Program-made: the position numbers and the translations under genes
Assembly (NCBI GenBank): GCA_016758965.1
Contig: JAEPRB010000034.1
Coordinates: 124,001-188,000, forward strand
Length of the DNA stretch: 64,000 nucleotides
Reading direction: 5' to 3'
Source of the DNA: Circinella minor
Taxonomy: Eukaryota > Mucoromycota > Mucoromycetes > Mucorales > Lichtheimiaceae
In this document: one piece after another, positions 41,078 to 54,012 of the stretch
How positions within the stretch are numbered: the stretch's first letter is position 1
Layout: the number at the start of each line of letters is the position of its first letter
The notes under the pieces: generated by a model
Told to the model about the DNA's origin: nothing
What the model saw: only the letters and a program-made list of their open reading frames with translations
The model's database searches: none

Positions 41078-44000
41078 AATGATTTTTAAATATATAAAAG
41101 AAGTTGTGTTATAAAATAAAAAGAGTGAAAAAGAAAAGAAAAGTAAAATGCTTTTTTTTAGCTTTATATAAAAAATGTCAAAACGTCAAAAAAAAAAAAA
41201 AAAAAGATCAAGATGGTAATCTGAAACTCCGAATGTAATTTTGCTTTATGACCGGGCTTATATATAGAGTAACGGAAATCTCCGTGATTTACTAAATCAG
41301 GGTATAAATGTGGAGATGATTTTTATCTCTTTTAAAATAATGATGGGATGTGACTGGAAATTCCAAAGAAAAAAAATAATTAGATCGTTTACGCTTGAAT
41401 GAAATTGGGCAAAGCTATTTTATCAATAAAGATAACGATTCTCATTGAAAATGATGGACAGACATTACAAGTAATAAATAAGTTATTGTTATTTATTCAT
41501 TTTTATTTTTTAACTTTCTATTCTTTTTGTTGTTGTCACTGTGGTTACTAATTATTGTATTGTTGCTATAGTAATTTATTGTGAAAAGGATGGATAAAAT
41601 GGACCAAAAAAAAAAAAAAAAGGAACTAGAACGATAATATATAGTCTGAAAAGTACTTTTCATCTTATATTGTCAGTGAAGAACTTGCATAAATTTTGCA
41701 AGTCTTTTTGTATTTGGATTGGTTTTTTTTTTTTTTCATTTGCCATTTTGTTTCTTTTTTTTCCACTCCCCAAAAAAAACAAAAAATTTAGTTTCCCGAT
41801 GATAATTTTACCAAATGCATGAATGGGGGGATTTGAAATAATCTAGATGTTAGATTATCAAAGAATCATTTTATTTATAAAAATGTGTACTGTATATTTC
41901 CCATTTTTTTTTTTGATGAATTTCTTATAAACAGAGTACACCTGATAAATAATATAGCTAATTCCTATTTGAATAGGGTTGTTACTGTCATTGTTTGATT
42001 TCACATTTTTTTCACAAGGAGGGGGGGGGAGGGTTTCTTGCTATATAAAATTACGCACAAACATATCAAAAAGAATTACTGCAACTAAGAAATCTTGACA
42101 TTGAAGTAATTTATTTATATTACTTCTAATGGATGCGGTGGCAAATAATTTAGTAACTGGGTAAATCATAAATTAGTATATTCTATTTCTTTTATTTTAA
42201 CTTGGTTGTCTTTTTTTTTTTTATTATTATCCAGCACTCGACAGCTATAAGTATCATTTGAAAAAAAAAAATGTTGATATCATATATAAGAGTTGCTAGT
42301 AACAACACCATTAAATGTTTTAAGTGACTATTTAAAATTACACTACTACAAAATGATTAAACCACAAGATTTACTGTGATTTTATACCATATGTAAATTT
42401 GTTACAGTGATTTTACTTTGTAGGATTTTGTTAAAAGTTCCTATATAAACAATCTTGTGCAACGTTTATAAAAATTTGAACTGTTATTATTGAAAACCTA
42501 CGTGCTGTGTTGAACTGCTATATACTACTCTTCTGCTTATTTTGCATATAATAGTTTTTTTTTCACAGTATGTAATGTATTTAGAACATTGAGTAGAAAT
42601 TGGTATAGCTACATTATAGACAGTAAAAATAATCAAAACACATAATAATAATGCATGAAATCACTTTTCTTTTTTTGACCGAGTTATTCTACAAGTTAAA
42701 AAAAAAAGTCATTGCTTTGTGAGTAAAGAAATCCATAGTCGTATTTTTAAGAAGGGTTATCACTGCTTTATATTATGCAAAAAAAGGCACGTGTTGGTAA
42801 AGTTAATATTGATCCAAATTATTACAAAATGATAGTCTTGCCTATAAAAGTTTTAGTACTACTATTTACTGACTCTTCCAAATATATTTTTCTGAATAAA
42901 CTTTTTTTCAAGAGTATACATTAAAGAAAATGAACTATTACAAACCACTCATCTACATTAAAACTTTAATTTTACCTTTTAACATCTAAAAAAAAAAAAA
43001 ACGAAATAATAAAAACCATCCTATGAACGCTAAAAAAAAAAAAAAGGGAACTGTTGTTTTTTTCTGAACCATGTATATATCATTCATTACATGGGACTTT
43101 TTTTTTTTTTTTTTGTTAGGATAAAAAAAAATCAAGGTAGATTGAGTAATTTTTCTCAGAATTATATAATAACAACACAACTGCATTAGCAGTTATTTTT
43201 TAACTGATGATGTATTCATTTAATGCAGTGTACACTAGAAAGAAAAAAAATTCTATATACCAATTATGTACTGATCTAACATGCCAAGATAAACAAAAAA
43301 CAAAATTAGTATAGAGTTGATCATATTAATTATTACGAGTCATATAAAAGAGAGATGTTGTCTCTTCTTCTCGTTATATGCAAGGCGACTACATTGCATA
43401 ATAGTAATAAATTATATATACAAATAGATAAGTGGCTCTTATTAAAAACATTCTATATATTTATATATAAATGCTCTCGGTAACAATCACGCAAATGGAT
43501 AAAAGAAGGAGAGAGAAAGGGAAAGGGAGAGGGCTAGAACATTATTCTATTAAGTAAATGGGATGATTGAAGACGATGTTTCTCTTGTTTACACAATTGT
43601 GTAAAACATATGTACTCATATGCATTTTTCTCGTTTCTTTCATGCATAAAGTATACAGGATTATGTGTAATTATTATAATCAATGGGAAATAAAAAGAAA
43701 AAAAAGCGACATAGTATTACCACATGAGTTTTTTTTTTCTTTATAGAAAGAATAAAAAAGAAACTTGTTTTTATTTAATTTACTGTTTTCATCATCATCA
43801 TTATTACCATCAATTTTTTTTTAAGGAATGAGGTAAGTAAAATAGCCTTATTATATAAATTAAAATAAACAAATAAAAAAGCATTAAGCAACTATAATTT
43901 AATTGGGTAATGCATGTCATTTCAATTATGTATAATATCACCGAGAGTAAATGCAATTATCAGAAGTTAGGATCTTCTCTATTTTGTTATTTTACGTACA

Positions 44001-44319
44001 CAACATTTTATTTTTCTTATTAACAAAATGGGGTAAGCATGTGTATATATACATGTCTAATAAGAGTAATCATACATATAGTATGAACTTGACTAAACTC
44101 ACGTAAAAAAAAAAGGTTTAAAATGTAATAACTTATTACTGATATGACAATTTTTCTAATAGTAGATAAAAGGTAGTACAATCTTTTCTACTTTAACTCG
44201 ATTTTCTTTTTTAATTTCTTGTATAGTTTTATTTGTAACGTTACGATTTGTACACCCATATCACAAAAATCACTTTTTTTTTAACTTTTGGTAACAAAGA
44301 AGCCACATACAAGTTTTCC
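41078..44319. other. 3.2-kb AT-rich spacer
   Basis: Poly-A/T tracts, an AGAGAGG-type purine run at about 43508-43532 and otherwise unique AT-rich DNA. It contains the LYS1 promoter at its left end (a TATATAAAG near 41165 and a TATATATAA near 41255 on the minus strand). No coding or RNA gene recognised. Confidence 0.65.
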
Positions 44320-44816
44320 ACTAATGGATTGGCGCACCTAGCTTTTCAATTTGGCGTGACACGAATTTCTCATTTGGCCTATGGGGAGAGATTTTAACTT
44401 TTGGGCGTGTGATTAAAAATTCGATTTGGCTGAAGATATTTTTTTTACTTAGCCATTTGATTTTTTTCACTTTGGCACGAGCAAGAATTTCAATTTTGGG
44501 CATTGCATAAATTATACTTTGAACACAACAATCGGGGGGTTTTTTTTTGATTTGGCTTACATCTACTAAACACTATATCTACTTCCCGCGAGGATACACT
44601 TTTTTCATTTAACTCATGTTGTCCAGCTTCAACAACCAGTTGTTGGACCAAAAGCTGATTTAACTAGTCGAAATAAAGAGGTATAGCAATAATCAAGGAT
44701 AGAACAAAAAAAGTATTTTTTTTTTTTTTTGCACATTAAATATCGACAGGCCACCATTGAAAAAAATAAGATATTTTTTACTGGTGCATTATACACATGT
44801 ATTTTGAAAAAAAGAG
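44320..44816 (+). repeat. Left terminal inverted repeat
   Basis: It matches the reverse complement of 47264-47777. It contains about nine copies of a TTTGGC/TTGGC core at irregular 20-40 bp spacing, like subterminal transposase-binding repeats. The inner end is near AAAAAAAGAG. Confidence 0.88.
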
Positions 44817-45340
44817 TTTAAACTCTTTTGTGGCAAATCACATAAAAAATCCAATTTTCACCTGAAAAAAACACAGCACCTCAATCGTTGCTTGTATATT
44901 TGTGATTTTTTTATGTGTTTTTTTATAAGTTTTTTTTTTTTATGTGATCTGGTATTTTGTCAGTTTTTTTGTATAGATTAATCACTATATGTTTCTCTAT
45001 AAAAAAAATCACTTAATCACTATATGCATTTGCATAAAAAACCACTTCATTATTTTTTCTGTATAAATTTTCGCTATGCGTTTTGCATAGAAGATATCAC
45101 AAATACCATTATTTATAAACCCATTTATAACTACTCAATAATAACTTAGTCTTTTTTTTTATATGTTTCGATTTATATGATGTGATAGACATATATTATA
45201 CATATGTACCTCTTCATATCTGGAATAAATGAGAAAAAAAAAACATGTATAAAAAAAAACAGACTGTTTTTCCTTATATTGACTGTTTATACTTCTCACA
45301 TCAATCGGCATGAATCTTCAATTTCACCTAAAAAAAATCG

Positions 45341-46152
45341 CACCCGTTGTTGGTTCAGCAAGTTTGACCTCCCCATAACCTATTGTACGACCCCAGAGTA
45401 ATTGATCAATCTCACAAATCAATGCATCTGGACGGACTTGTATAAACTCGCTTGTGCTGCCTTCATCAGGAATGACATTTGACCTATTTTTTTTTTATTA
45501 AGCAGAAGGTTTCAATCACCAACATTAGTAAGCTACTAGTACTCCCAAACTAACAATATCCATTAACAAAAAAAAAAAAAACGTTAACACTTACCACCTA
45601 AGAATAACGTTCTTTTCAGGATCTGAAAAAAAAAAACTGAAGAGAGGATGGGATCGAAGAAAGAGCTCCACAGCTCAGTTTCCCCACATACAACACGATC
45701 CAACATAGTACGCATTGGCAGTTTCTGCTTGATATTAGCACGTCTATTCTTGTATTATCATAGGTATAATATTGAAATGAAAATCATAAACACACTTACA
45801 GAGCAGATAAACCAAATAAAATTGATTGTTCAGCTTCAGTTTTTCCTTCACCAATATTTACGAGACCACGCATACATTCATTCTTGGCACCTTTTACTGC
45901 GTTCAAATGCTTTGCTGTCTTTTTTTTATGTGCCTAGAGAAGAACACTAATTATCAGCTACTGAAAATATTATTAAAAAAATCAACCACCTAGAAATAAT
46001 TCAATGATACTTACGCATAATAACGAGCTTACAGCAGAAACAGTGGTTGTATTAAACATTTTGGTATTGTCATATAATTGACTTGTGAAATGTTTGTACA
46101 ATCCAGCTGATACATTATTATCCGTGAAATGTTCTCGAATAAGATCTGAATG
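45341..46152 (-). pseudogene. PD-(D/E)XK nuclease-like gene inside the long-TIR element
   Basis: Phase-consistent exon-like segments are 46152-46015 (HSDLIREHFTDNNVSAGLYK onward), 45933-45800 (AHKKKTAKH onward), 45743 to about 45590 (LRANIKQKLPMRTMLDRVV, then ETELWSSFFDPILSS) and 45483-45341. The last contains RPDALICEIDQ and then GYGEVK. P-D followed by 19 residues and then E-V-K is the PD-(D/E)XK nuclease core. Between DPILSS and DPEKNVILRW the frame is off by one base at a poly-T tract, either a true frameshift or a homopolymer error. Further protein-like pieces lie upstream (about 46240-46460 and 47021-47200), but their joins are unclear. I believe related sequences are common in Mucorales, but this is recollection and unchecked. 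Confidence 0.5.
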
Positions 46153-46588
46153 CTGAAATTCTTTTAATAATCAAATATCTTGCATAGCTCTAATAAATAA
46201 ATAAAGCGTTCATGATTATGAGTATATATAATACAAACTTATTTTTACTTGGTTGACAGTGTTGCCTATCAATACATACAATACTTCATGGATATCACTT
46301 TCCAAACAAACACCTTCATTGTTACTTGCTTTTTCACCCGTTTTTCTTCGGTAACAGTACAAAAAGGGTTTCAAAAGTAAGATTATGTGCTTTCTTGCTT
46401 GGCGACTCCTACAAATAGATACACAAGAATAATCGTCAGATTCATTTTTTAAACGTACCCATATTACACCCCTTGTTTTTTTTTTTTTACAGACAATAAA
46501 AAAAAAATACCTCTTGTTCCTCGACACCACCTTTTTTTCTCTTTCTATTCTGCAATTTAAAAATAAGAGATCATGTCAAATGAAACTT

Positions 46589-46974
46589 GTCTCTTTTTCG
46601 CCAACTTCACACAGATGATTTTTTTTCTTTCTCCTCATTTGTGTACGGACGTACGTACGTACTTCTTTTCAACTTTGTCATGTACTTGTTCATCACCATT
46701 GAATATGTAATTATATTGTGTATTTTAATTGGTACGGAAACAAAGTAGCCAACTGAAGAAAAAAAAAAAGGGAAGAGCTGAGATGACGTTAAAAGAAGGC
46801 TGCATTACTGATTTTGCAATAAAAATAAACCCAGTAAATATTTGGGAAAGCTCACCGGATAACCGGTTTAATGAATCACCAGTATTTTACTAAGTATATA
46901 AAAAATATTTGAGAGATACTACCGGTTTAGCGAAATACCGGTTTAACGAGTACCGGTTTAGCGAATACTCACTG
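46589..46974. repeat. Dispersed repeat copy A (pogo/mariner-like end)
   Basis: Shares long blocks with 59494-60455. The right half has several ACCGGTTTAGCGAA-type direct repeats and ends CACTG followed by TA, the form expected for a mariner/pogo-type end with a TA target site. It lies inside the long-TIR element, so it is either nested or an integral part. Confidence 0.6.
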
Positions 46975-47263
46975 TAATTTTTTTTTTCATGCTACTTATT
47001 ATCAGGAAAGGTATAAAATGTCAGGGTTTGGGGAGCTGTATGCTTTTGACTGATTTTTCTTCATTATTTTTTTTTTCTTGATGGGTAGGATGAAGATCAT
47101 AGAGGCCACTACTTCCTTTACGATCAATTAATTCATCTTGTTCACCTGCTGAATAAATATCGTACATAATAATAAACATTTTCCTTCTATCAATTACGTA
47201 AAAAGAGAAGGGTTTTTTTTTTTTATATTTTATGTACAATTTTACACAACGACAGAAACACGT

Positions 47264-47777
47264 CTCTTTTTTTAAAAATACATGTGTATAATGCACTAGT
47301 AAAAATATCTTATTTTTTTCAATGGTGGCCTGTCGATATTTAATGTGCAAAAAAAAAAAAAATACTTTTTTTGTTTTATCCTTGATTATTGCTATACCTC
47401 TTTATTTCGACTAGTTAAATCAGCTTTTGGTCCAACAACTGGTTGTTGAAGCTGGACAACATGAGTTAAATGAAAAAAGTGTATCCTCGCGGGAAGTAGA
47501 TATAGTGTTTAGTAGATGTAAGCCAAATAAAAAAAAAAACCCCCGATTGTTGTGTTCAAAGTATAATTCATGCAATGCCCAAAATTGAAATTCTTGCTCG
47601 TGCCAAAGTGAAAATATGGCTTGCGCCCCAAGATGAAAATGGCCAAGTAAAAAAAATATCTTCAGCCAAATCGAATTTTTCATCACACGCCCAAAAGTTA
47701 AAATCTCTCCCCATAGACCAAATGGGAAATTCGTGTCACACCAAAAGTTGAAAAGCTAGGTGTGCCAATCCATTAGT
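47264..47777 (-). repeat. Right terminal inverted repeat
   Basis: Inverted partner of 44320-44816. It differs by a handful of substitutions and an extra segment of about 25 bp near 47615-47640. Confidence 0.88.
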
Positions 47778-49750
47778 ATTATTATTATTTTTTTAGAAGA
47801 ACACAACGCGCATTCAATATAAGGTTTTCCCCCCGCTATATTGTGATCAATTTAATATTTTAAACGTAATGTAAAATAGAGAGGTTATAACAAAATGGAC
47901 TAGTGAATCAAAAAAAAAAAAATATATGATATTTATTTAACAATTTTTTTGCATTATTTTAGTGGTTCAACTATTTTTTTATATATCATCTGGTTTTTAT
48001 TAATTGATAAAAAAAAAAATGCTTTTTTTCTTGTTTTTCTGTATAATAAATATTGAAAGCAGAAATTGACTAAAGAAGGCAAAGAAAAAATGATCGACTT
48101 TCTTTTTTAAAGGGGCTGATTAAAGGGTGTAACAATTATTTAGTATGTAAAACATCACAACTCTGTATATTACATCTTTTAAGATAATACTTTACTCATC
48201 CATACAATCTCTTAATTTGTAATATAAAGACTTTCAAACTTATAAGGGTTTATGATAATTCAGGCTTTTTTTTTTTTTAGTTTTATTTCTCTCTCTCTCT
48301 CTCTAATAAATCAATCTAATTCACTTTAAAGAAAACCAAAAAAGCAAAAAGATTCAGAACTTTTATTTTCGTTCTCAGCAGATCTTTCAATCACACAAAA
48401 AGAAGAACATGTGTTTAAACACCACAGCAGGTAAAAAAAAAAAAAAAAAAAAAGGTAAAAGTCTCGGTAAATTTTTATAGAATATTTAGTTTGTTTAAAT
48501 ATATTATATATGCAAACTAAGTAATAGTTTATTTTTATTTGATAATTGGGGGAGGGGGGAGGGAAGAGAGGATACATAATATATCAAGTCAATTTTTTGT
48601 TGTTGAGAAGAGAATAAATAGAAAACAGAAGAGGATATTTTTTGTACGATGGCGTTTTTATGTTTGTTACGCGTCAAATCTTAATATGTGGCAAAAAAAA
48701 AAAACACTTTACGATACGTTAAAAAATCAAAGAAGAAAGGTTAAAAAATTCGGTTGCAAGTCATTATAAAATAATAAAATGAAATCATTTTCTTACGTAC
48801 GTACGTATTCATTTGAAACTCTTCTGCATAATCCAATGTAAAGTAGATCGCAGTAGTAGTTTTAATAATCCATTAATAAATCATTTCATATGTATTATTA
48901 TTTTTTATCATTGGTTTTTTATTTATATAATTCCCCTTTGTCCCCCTTTCCCCTCCCCCTCCCCCCCCCGGAATAATTGGTTAATGCATACATTCTTAAA
49001 AGTAAGGGAATAAATGTAAGGATGTTTCTATACAGTTATTTAACTCTTTTGATATGCGTGATGAAAGAAACAAAAAAAAAAACAAAAAAAGGTCTCTTGG
49101 AGAATTAGGATTATGTAGCGATATTTTATAATTTTGAATAGAGCGACATGAGTTGCATACTGCATGCCTCTCATTCATTTTATTTTTGTTCGATCGTTTC
49201 CTCTTTCTTTCTTCAAGTACAGTAGTAGTAAAAAAAAATCAGATAATTTATATATATAAAGTTATGTATCTAATTAAGATGATTTATTATATAATTTAAA
49301 TTAGAAGGATTTGAAGACGAAACATTTAATTTATGTTTTTCCATTATGCCCTAATTAGAAAGCAAGTAAAAAAAAAAAAAAAAAAAAAAAGCGGTTTTAT
49401 TTTTTTTTGGATTTATTCTGTACAACTAGTTTAAACCAACTGCGGTTATAACAGGATATGGAAAAGAAGGGGCGATAGAATGAAATAACACACAAAATGG
49501 CTGCTCCGATGAATGTGTAATGATAATAAATGCTTCCTTTGGGGGGGGGAGAGTATGTAACAACTAAAAAAAAAAAAAACTTGTTCTCTGGGCTTTATTT
49601 TCAAAGAGCCAAAACTGAAATAATTTTTTTCTTCTTTTTCTTCTCTTTTTTTTTTTTAGTTTTTATTTTCATAACTACATTTAGATATTCAATAAGTTTA
49701 TATATATTTTTATTATTTTTATTATTATATAATTATATCCATTTATTAGC
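47778..49750. other. Spacer upstream of the RhoGEF gene
   Basis: AT-rich DNA with long A and T homopolymers, a (CT)n run at about 48289-48304, a CGTACGTACG stretch at 48795-48806 and C/G runs. It includes the promoter of the plus-strand RhoGEF. No gene recognised. Confidence 0.6.
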
Positions 49751-52361
49751 ATGACAATATCAACACTTCATCATCATCCTTTCAACTCTAATAATAATAA
49801 CATTATAAATGATAAAGAATGTAATAATAGTAATGATAATGTAAAACATAAAAAACAAGAACAACAACATCGTTATCCATCATTTTACTTTTTTAAAAAA
49901 CTATTTTTACCGAGTACAACTCTATTTCGTAAACGACAACAACCACGCCATCATTATCATCATCATCATCACCACCACCGGCATATAGATCATCAGCAGC
50001 AGCATCATCCTCATCATGCCGATATAAATAATCGTGATAACAATAAAAATAGTATTTCACCCGCTCCGATCAAGAATATCAGACGTTCCGCCTCCACCAA
50101 TAGTAAACCTCTTCATGTTCTTGTACGTGTATCATCTCTTCGAAGCGCGTCATCTTTATTCTTTGCAAATAATAAAAGAAAAAAATCCAGAAATAGTAAC
50201 GATTGTAAAGACAATAATACAAAAAGTAATGAATATAATAATGGACTTTTAATATCATCAACATCTTCATCCGAAAACAGTACCGATAGCAGCAATGTTA
50301 GCTTTTCGTTAGCTTTTGAAAAAAACAATAAAAAGTTAAAGACATCAATATCAACAGATCAATTGACAGCAAGTGAATTATCACATGTAATTAAAGTTCC
50401 TGGAAGTACCACAGATGATACTTTTAGTAGTAATGATAATAATAATTATATCCGTAAAAGAAAAAGTATTCTATGGCAAGATAATCAACTACATCAACGA
50501 CCATTTAGTGCTGATTTTACAAATACTTTGAGTCATCATAGTAATAGTTTATTACAACAAGGTTGTTGTTATATGGTAATGGATGATGATCTTGTTTCAG
50601 AACAACATGAAGAAGAAGAAGAAGAAGAAGCAGAAGCAGAAGAAAGGACAAGCGGAGAAAATATTATTACGGATGATTCGGCAGTCGGTGAAGATATTGG
50701 CCCTAGCCACACAGGTAGTACAACTACTACAAATGCGCCGACTCCATCAACAATATCTTGTTTAGTAGAAGAACAACAACAACAATCACAAAGTTTTGGG
50801 CTTTTACGGAGATTCTCCAAGTTTGGTTCTTTTTCTGACAATACTTCAAATACGCCAACACCTTCATCTAATGCTCCACGTCGTGCCACATCACTTTTAG
50901 TTTCAACAATAACAACAACAACAACAAATAATACTAATAATAATAACTCAACCTTTTTGTTTTTTAATACTCAACAACAACGAAAACCTACAACAATAAA
51001 GTTTGATAATGATGAAATTGACAATAGTAGTACTAGACCTGTATTAAGCAGGTCCATGTCATTATCAAATTATTATCGGCGTCGATTTTCCTCTTTGATC
51101 ATCCATACGAATACAAATAATTCGTCATCCAATGAATTTGGCAACAGCATGACCCGTGCACGATCGGTATTTATCCGAAGTAAACAGGATCGGGCTGTCG
51201 CTATTTGGAGACGTTCCGTTGCACAACTTGATTTATCATCAGCAGGTGTCATTTCTTCATCTCTATCTAATTCTTATTCTCCTGAACCTATTAGTCTCGT
51301 AAGTTTATAATCAATTTTTTTTTTTTTTTTTTTTTTACAGATACATCAACTTAACTTTTTTTTTTACAAGTTATCAGCAAACCATACTAACATATATATA
51401 TATATATATATATATTTACCTAAGCCTATTACTGATATATTACAAAGTAATCCTACGAATCATCAAGCCATACGAACATTTATATTAAATGAATTATACA
51501 CTACTGAAACATCCTATCATCGACTCCTTGATCTTATATCCAAGGTAATAACATAAATACTAGGCAATAGATTTCATAACAATAATAACCACACCTATAT
51601 ACAAATTCGCATTGATACATAAATATTAAATGATGGGTACTAAATGGATATGATGTCCAATGATAGAAATATATGGAACCTATGATAACTGCCATGAAAA
51701 ACAAAGATCCTTTACTTATCAAGAAATCAGGTGACATACCCATTCTATTTGGTCATTTACCTCAACTTTTAAAAGTTTCTCAAGAACTTATTCATTTATT
51801 GGAACAACGTATTCCTGTCGAACATGTATTTATTGCACTTCAAGAAGAACTCACTGTTTTTTTACGATATGCTGTTCATTATAAAACTTATTTTAAAACG
51901 ATTCGAAAAGCTTGTCAAACAAATGTATTGTTATTAAGTATTGAAAGAGTATGTGTCGTTATAAAAAAAATGAGGGAGAGGAGGGGAGGGGAGGGGAGGG
52001 GAGGGAGGATTATTATAACTTTTATATACTTATATTAATGATGGTGAATTCAAATATATATATATATATATATAGGAATGTTTAGCTCGACGAGATACTA
52101 ATCGTATGGGAATAGCAGATTACTTAATTGCACCTATTCAAAGAGTTCCTCGTTACTGTTTATTGATACAAGGTAAAAAAAAAAAAAAGATTATATGAAT
52201 AATGAAAATATAATTAGTTATTAAAAACTATTCTTTTTTTTTTTTTTATAAAAGATCTTTTGAAACATACACAATCAACGGATCCATCCCATAACGAACT
52301 ATATATTGCTTTTAAAATGATGACTACATTAGCGAGTGTCATGAATATCAATAATGTATAA
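49751..52361 (+). CDS. Rho guanine-nucleotide exchange factor (DH domain)
   Basis: Activates Rho-family GTPases by catalysing GDP release. Five exons (49751-51298, 51425-51544, 51667-51948, 52076-52172, 52255-52361) give 717 aa. The first 516 residues, a single exon, are disordered: Asn, His, Ser and Thr runs, a Glu run, and basic Ser-Phe patches such as LLRRFSKFGSF. The DH domain fills the last ~200 residues: LNELYTTETSYHRLLDLI (CR1), IPVEHVFIALQEEL in the middle, and the diagnostic DYLIAPIQRVPRYCLLIQDL (CR3). The stop follows directly after the DH, so the usual downstream PH domain is missing unless a further exon was overlooked. The exon 2 acceptor (CCTAAG) follows a good branch site, ACTAAC. 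Confidence 0.92.
51973..52008 (+). other. Intronic G-quadruplex candidate in the RhoGEF gene
   Basis: Four consecutive GGGGA units flanked by GGGA/GGAG runs lie on the coding strand of intron 3, just after its GTATGT donor. Confidence 0.6.
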
Positions 52362-52920
52362 ACAAAAAGTTATTTACGTAATACTATTATATGCTAAAAA
52401 TAATGATATCCTACCCTTTCCCTTTTCCCCCCTTTCACCCTCTTTTTATCACCCATCAGAAAAAAATAATAATAATTTTTGTATATAGATTTTTTATTTA
52501 TCGCTTTTTTATTACCCTCTTTAATTTTCAATCCTGTAATATTGAAAATTAGAATATGATTTATGTATGAGTTCCCCTTTTCTTTTATCCATGTACGTAA
52601 TAATAATACCCAATTTTTTTTTTCTATGTTCTTTATTCAATTTATAATAATTTCGCACTATACAATTCTTATTTTTTTTTTTCCAAAGAATAAATACATA
52701 CACATATATATATTATTCTTTGTTATTAATAGTAAAACAAAAAAGTTTGTAATAATAGCAAGTTATCCCTGCAGAATATAGAAAGTTTTTGCATAAGAAT
52801 ATTTTTACATTCCGTATATGCATTGTCTTGCCTTTTATAAGAAAAAATTCTTTTTTCGAGAACATGGATAACATTATATATGTAACGTAATGTAATTATA
52901 CTATAAATGATTTGTATATA

Positions 52921-52968
<48 letters not shown>

Positions 52969-54012
52969 TATTATGCGCGTGATAGGAGGACCCATATACT
53001 GTTTCATCCTTCATTTGTCTATACTAACCATGATAGTAATTTTTTCTATTTATAATATAATCATGTAACAAAAGAAGGGATCCGATGAGTTAGTTTTCAT
53101 CATTATTATATTATATACGTATCGTTTTAAATACAAAAATTTATTATTGTTAATAATAATAGATAACCTATCCTACTTGCCCTTTATATTTTTTTACTCA
53201 GCATATATTTTCCCACACAAAAAAAAAAAAAAATATCATCTTGTTGACCAGTTATGTTCAAGATCTAACATCACCTGGGGAGGGGGGGGGAGAGTGGGAT
53301 AAAACCTCTATCCCCCCGCTTTTCTCTTGTTGGTTTTAATTTTTTTTCCATTCAGAGCCACATCAAAATATGGCTTAGAATGATTTACATAGATTGTCCA
53401 GGAACGCAAAAAAAAAAAAAAAAAAAAAGATATAAACTTGTGATGATAACTGATTTTGGAAATAAGTTCATGCAAAAAAAAAAAAGGAACCAAAAAAAAT
53501 AATTTTTTTTTTTTAAAAAAAAACTTTAAAAATAAGTTTTTTAATTAATTACCACCCATCCTAATATATTGGACGATGTTGAATCGTATTTACAGAAAGA
53601 AAAATAAATGAAATAAAACCGAGCTATATCTAACAAACGAAAGAAAAAAAAAAGAATAGAAAAAAGGAAGAAAAAAAAAATAAAGTAAAGGGGGGGGGAA
53701 AGAGAGAATATAAGAGAGTTATATAGGGAATTTTTTTAAAGAAACGGATTAGAAATAAAGGGAAAAACTTTTACAAATGTGTAATATGGTTGTTTGGTTT
53801 GTTTGGTTTGGTTTGTTTTTTTTTTGTAATAAATGTGTCTAGTTTGTTGAAAACATTGGCTAAATAGGAATAAAAAAAAAAATCGTGAAAAAAAGATATG
53901 ATTATAATTGTGTAAATTTGTTATGTGAATTTTGGTGTTATAAATTGACTGGAAGGCGGAAAAAGGGGGAAGGGGGGGGGAAAAAACAAGGAACTAATTA
54001 TTTTTATATAAT
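52362..54012. other. Spacer between the convergent RhoGEF and SAM synthetase genes
   Basis: AT-rich 3' regions of two convergent genes. It contains an (AC)n(AT)n compound microsatellite (52921-52968), G-runs at 53277-53292, and poly-A tracts. No gene recognised. Confidence 0.65.
52921..52968. repeat. (AC)n(AT)n compound microsatellite
   Basis: About twelve AC units followed by about eleven AT units. Confidence 0.92.

Larger units (their letters stand above)
44320..47777. mobile_element. 3.46-kb element with ~500-bp terminal inverted repeats
   Basis: The outer ends read ACTAATGGATTGGC on both sides in inverted orientation (left from 44320, right to 47777). The inverted repeats continue for about 500 bp each with very high identity; the only large difference is an extra piece of about 25 bp in the right copy. 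The ends are compatible with a TA target duplication inside ACTAATGG, but the boundary is ambiguous. Inside are a minus-strand, frame-broken PD-(D/E)XK-like gene (45341-46152 and upstream pieces) and an approximately 390-bp repeat also found at 59.5-60.5 kb. No recognisable DDE transposase was found, so it may be non-autonomous or of an uncharacterised class. Confidence 0.75.

Noticed and set aside
46830..46974. Regular ACCGGTTTAGCGAA repeats resembling a CRISPR array
   Set aside because: Spacing is irregular, repeats are imperfect, and the same block recurs in a transposon relic at 60.3-60.5 kb of this eukaryotic sequence.
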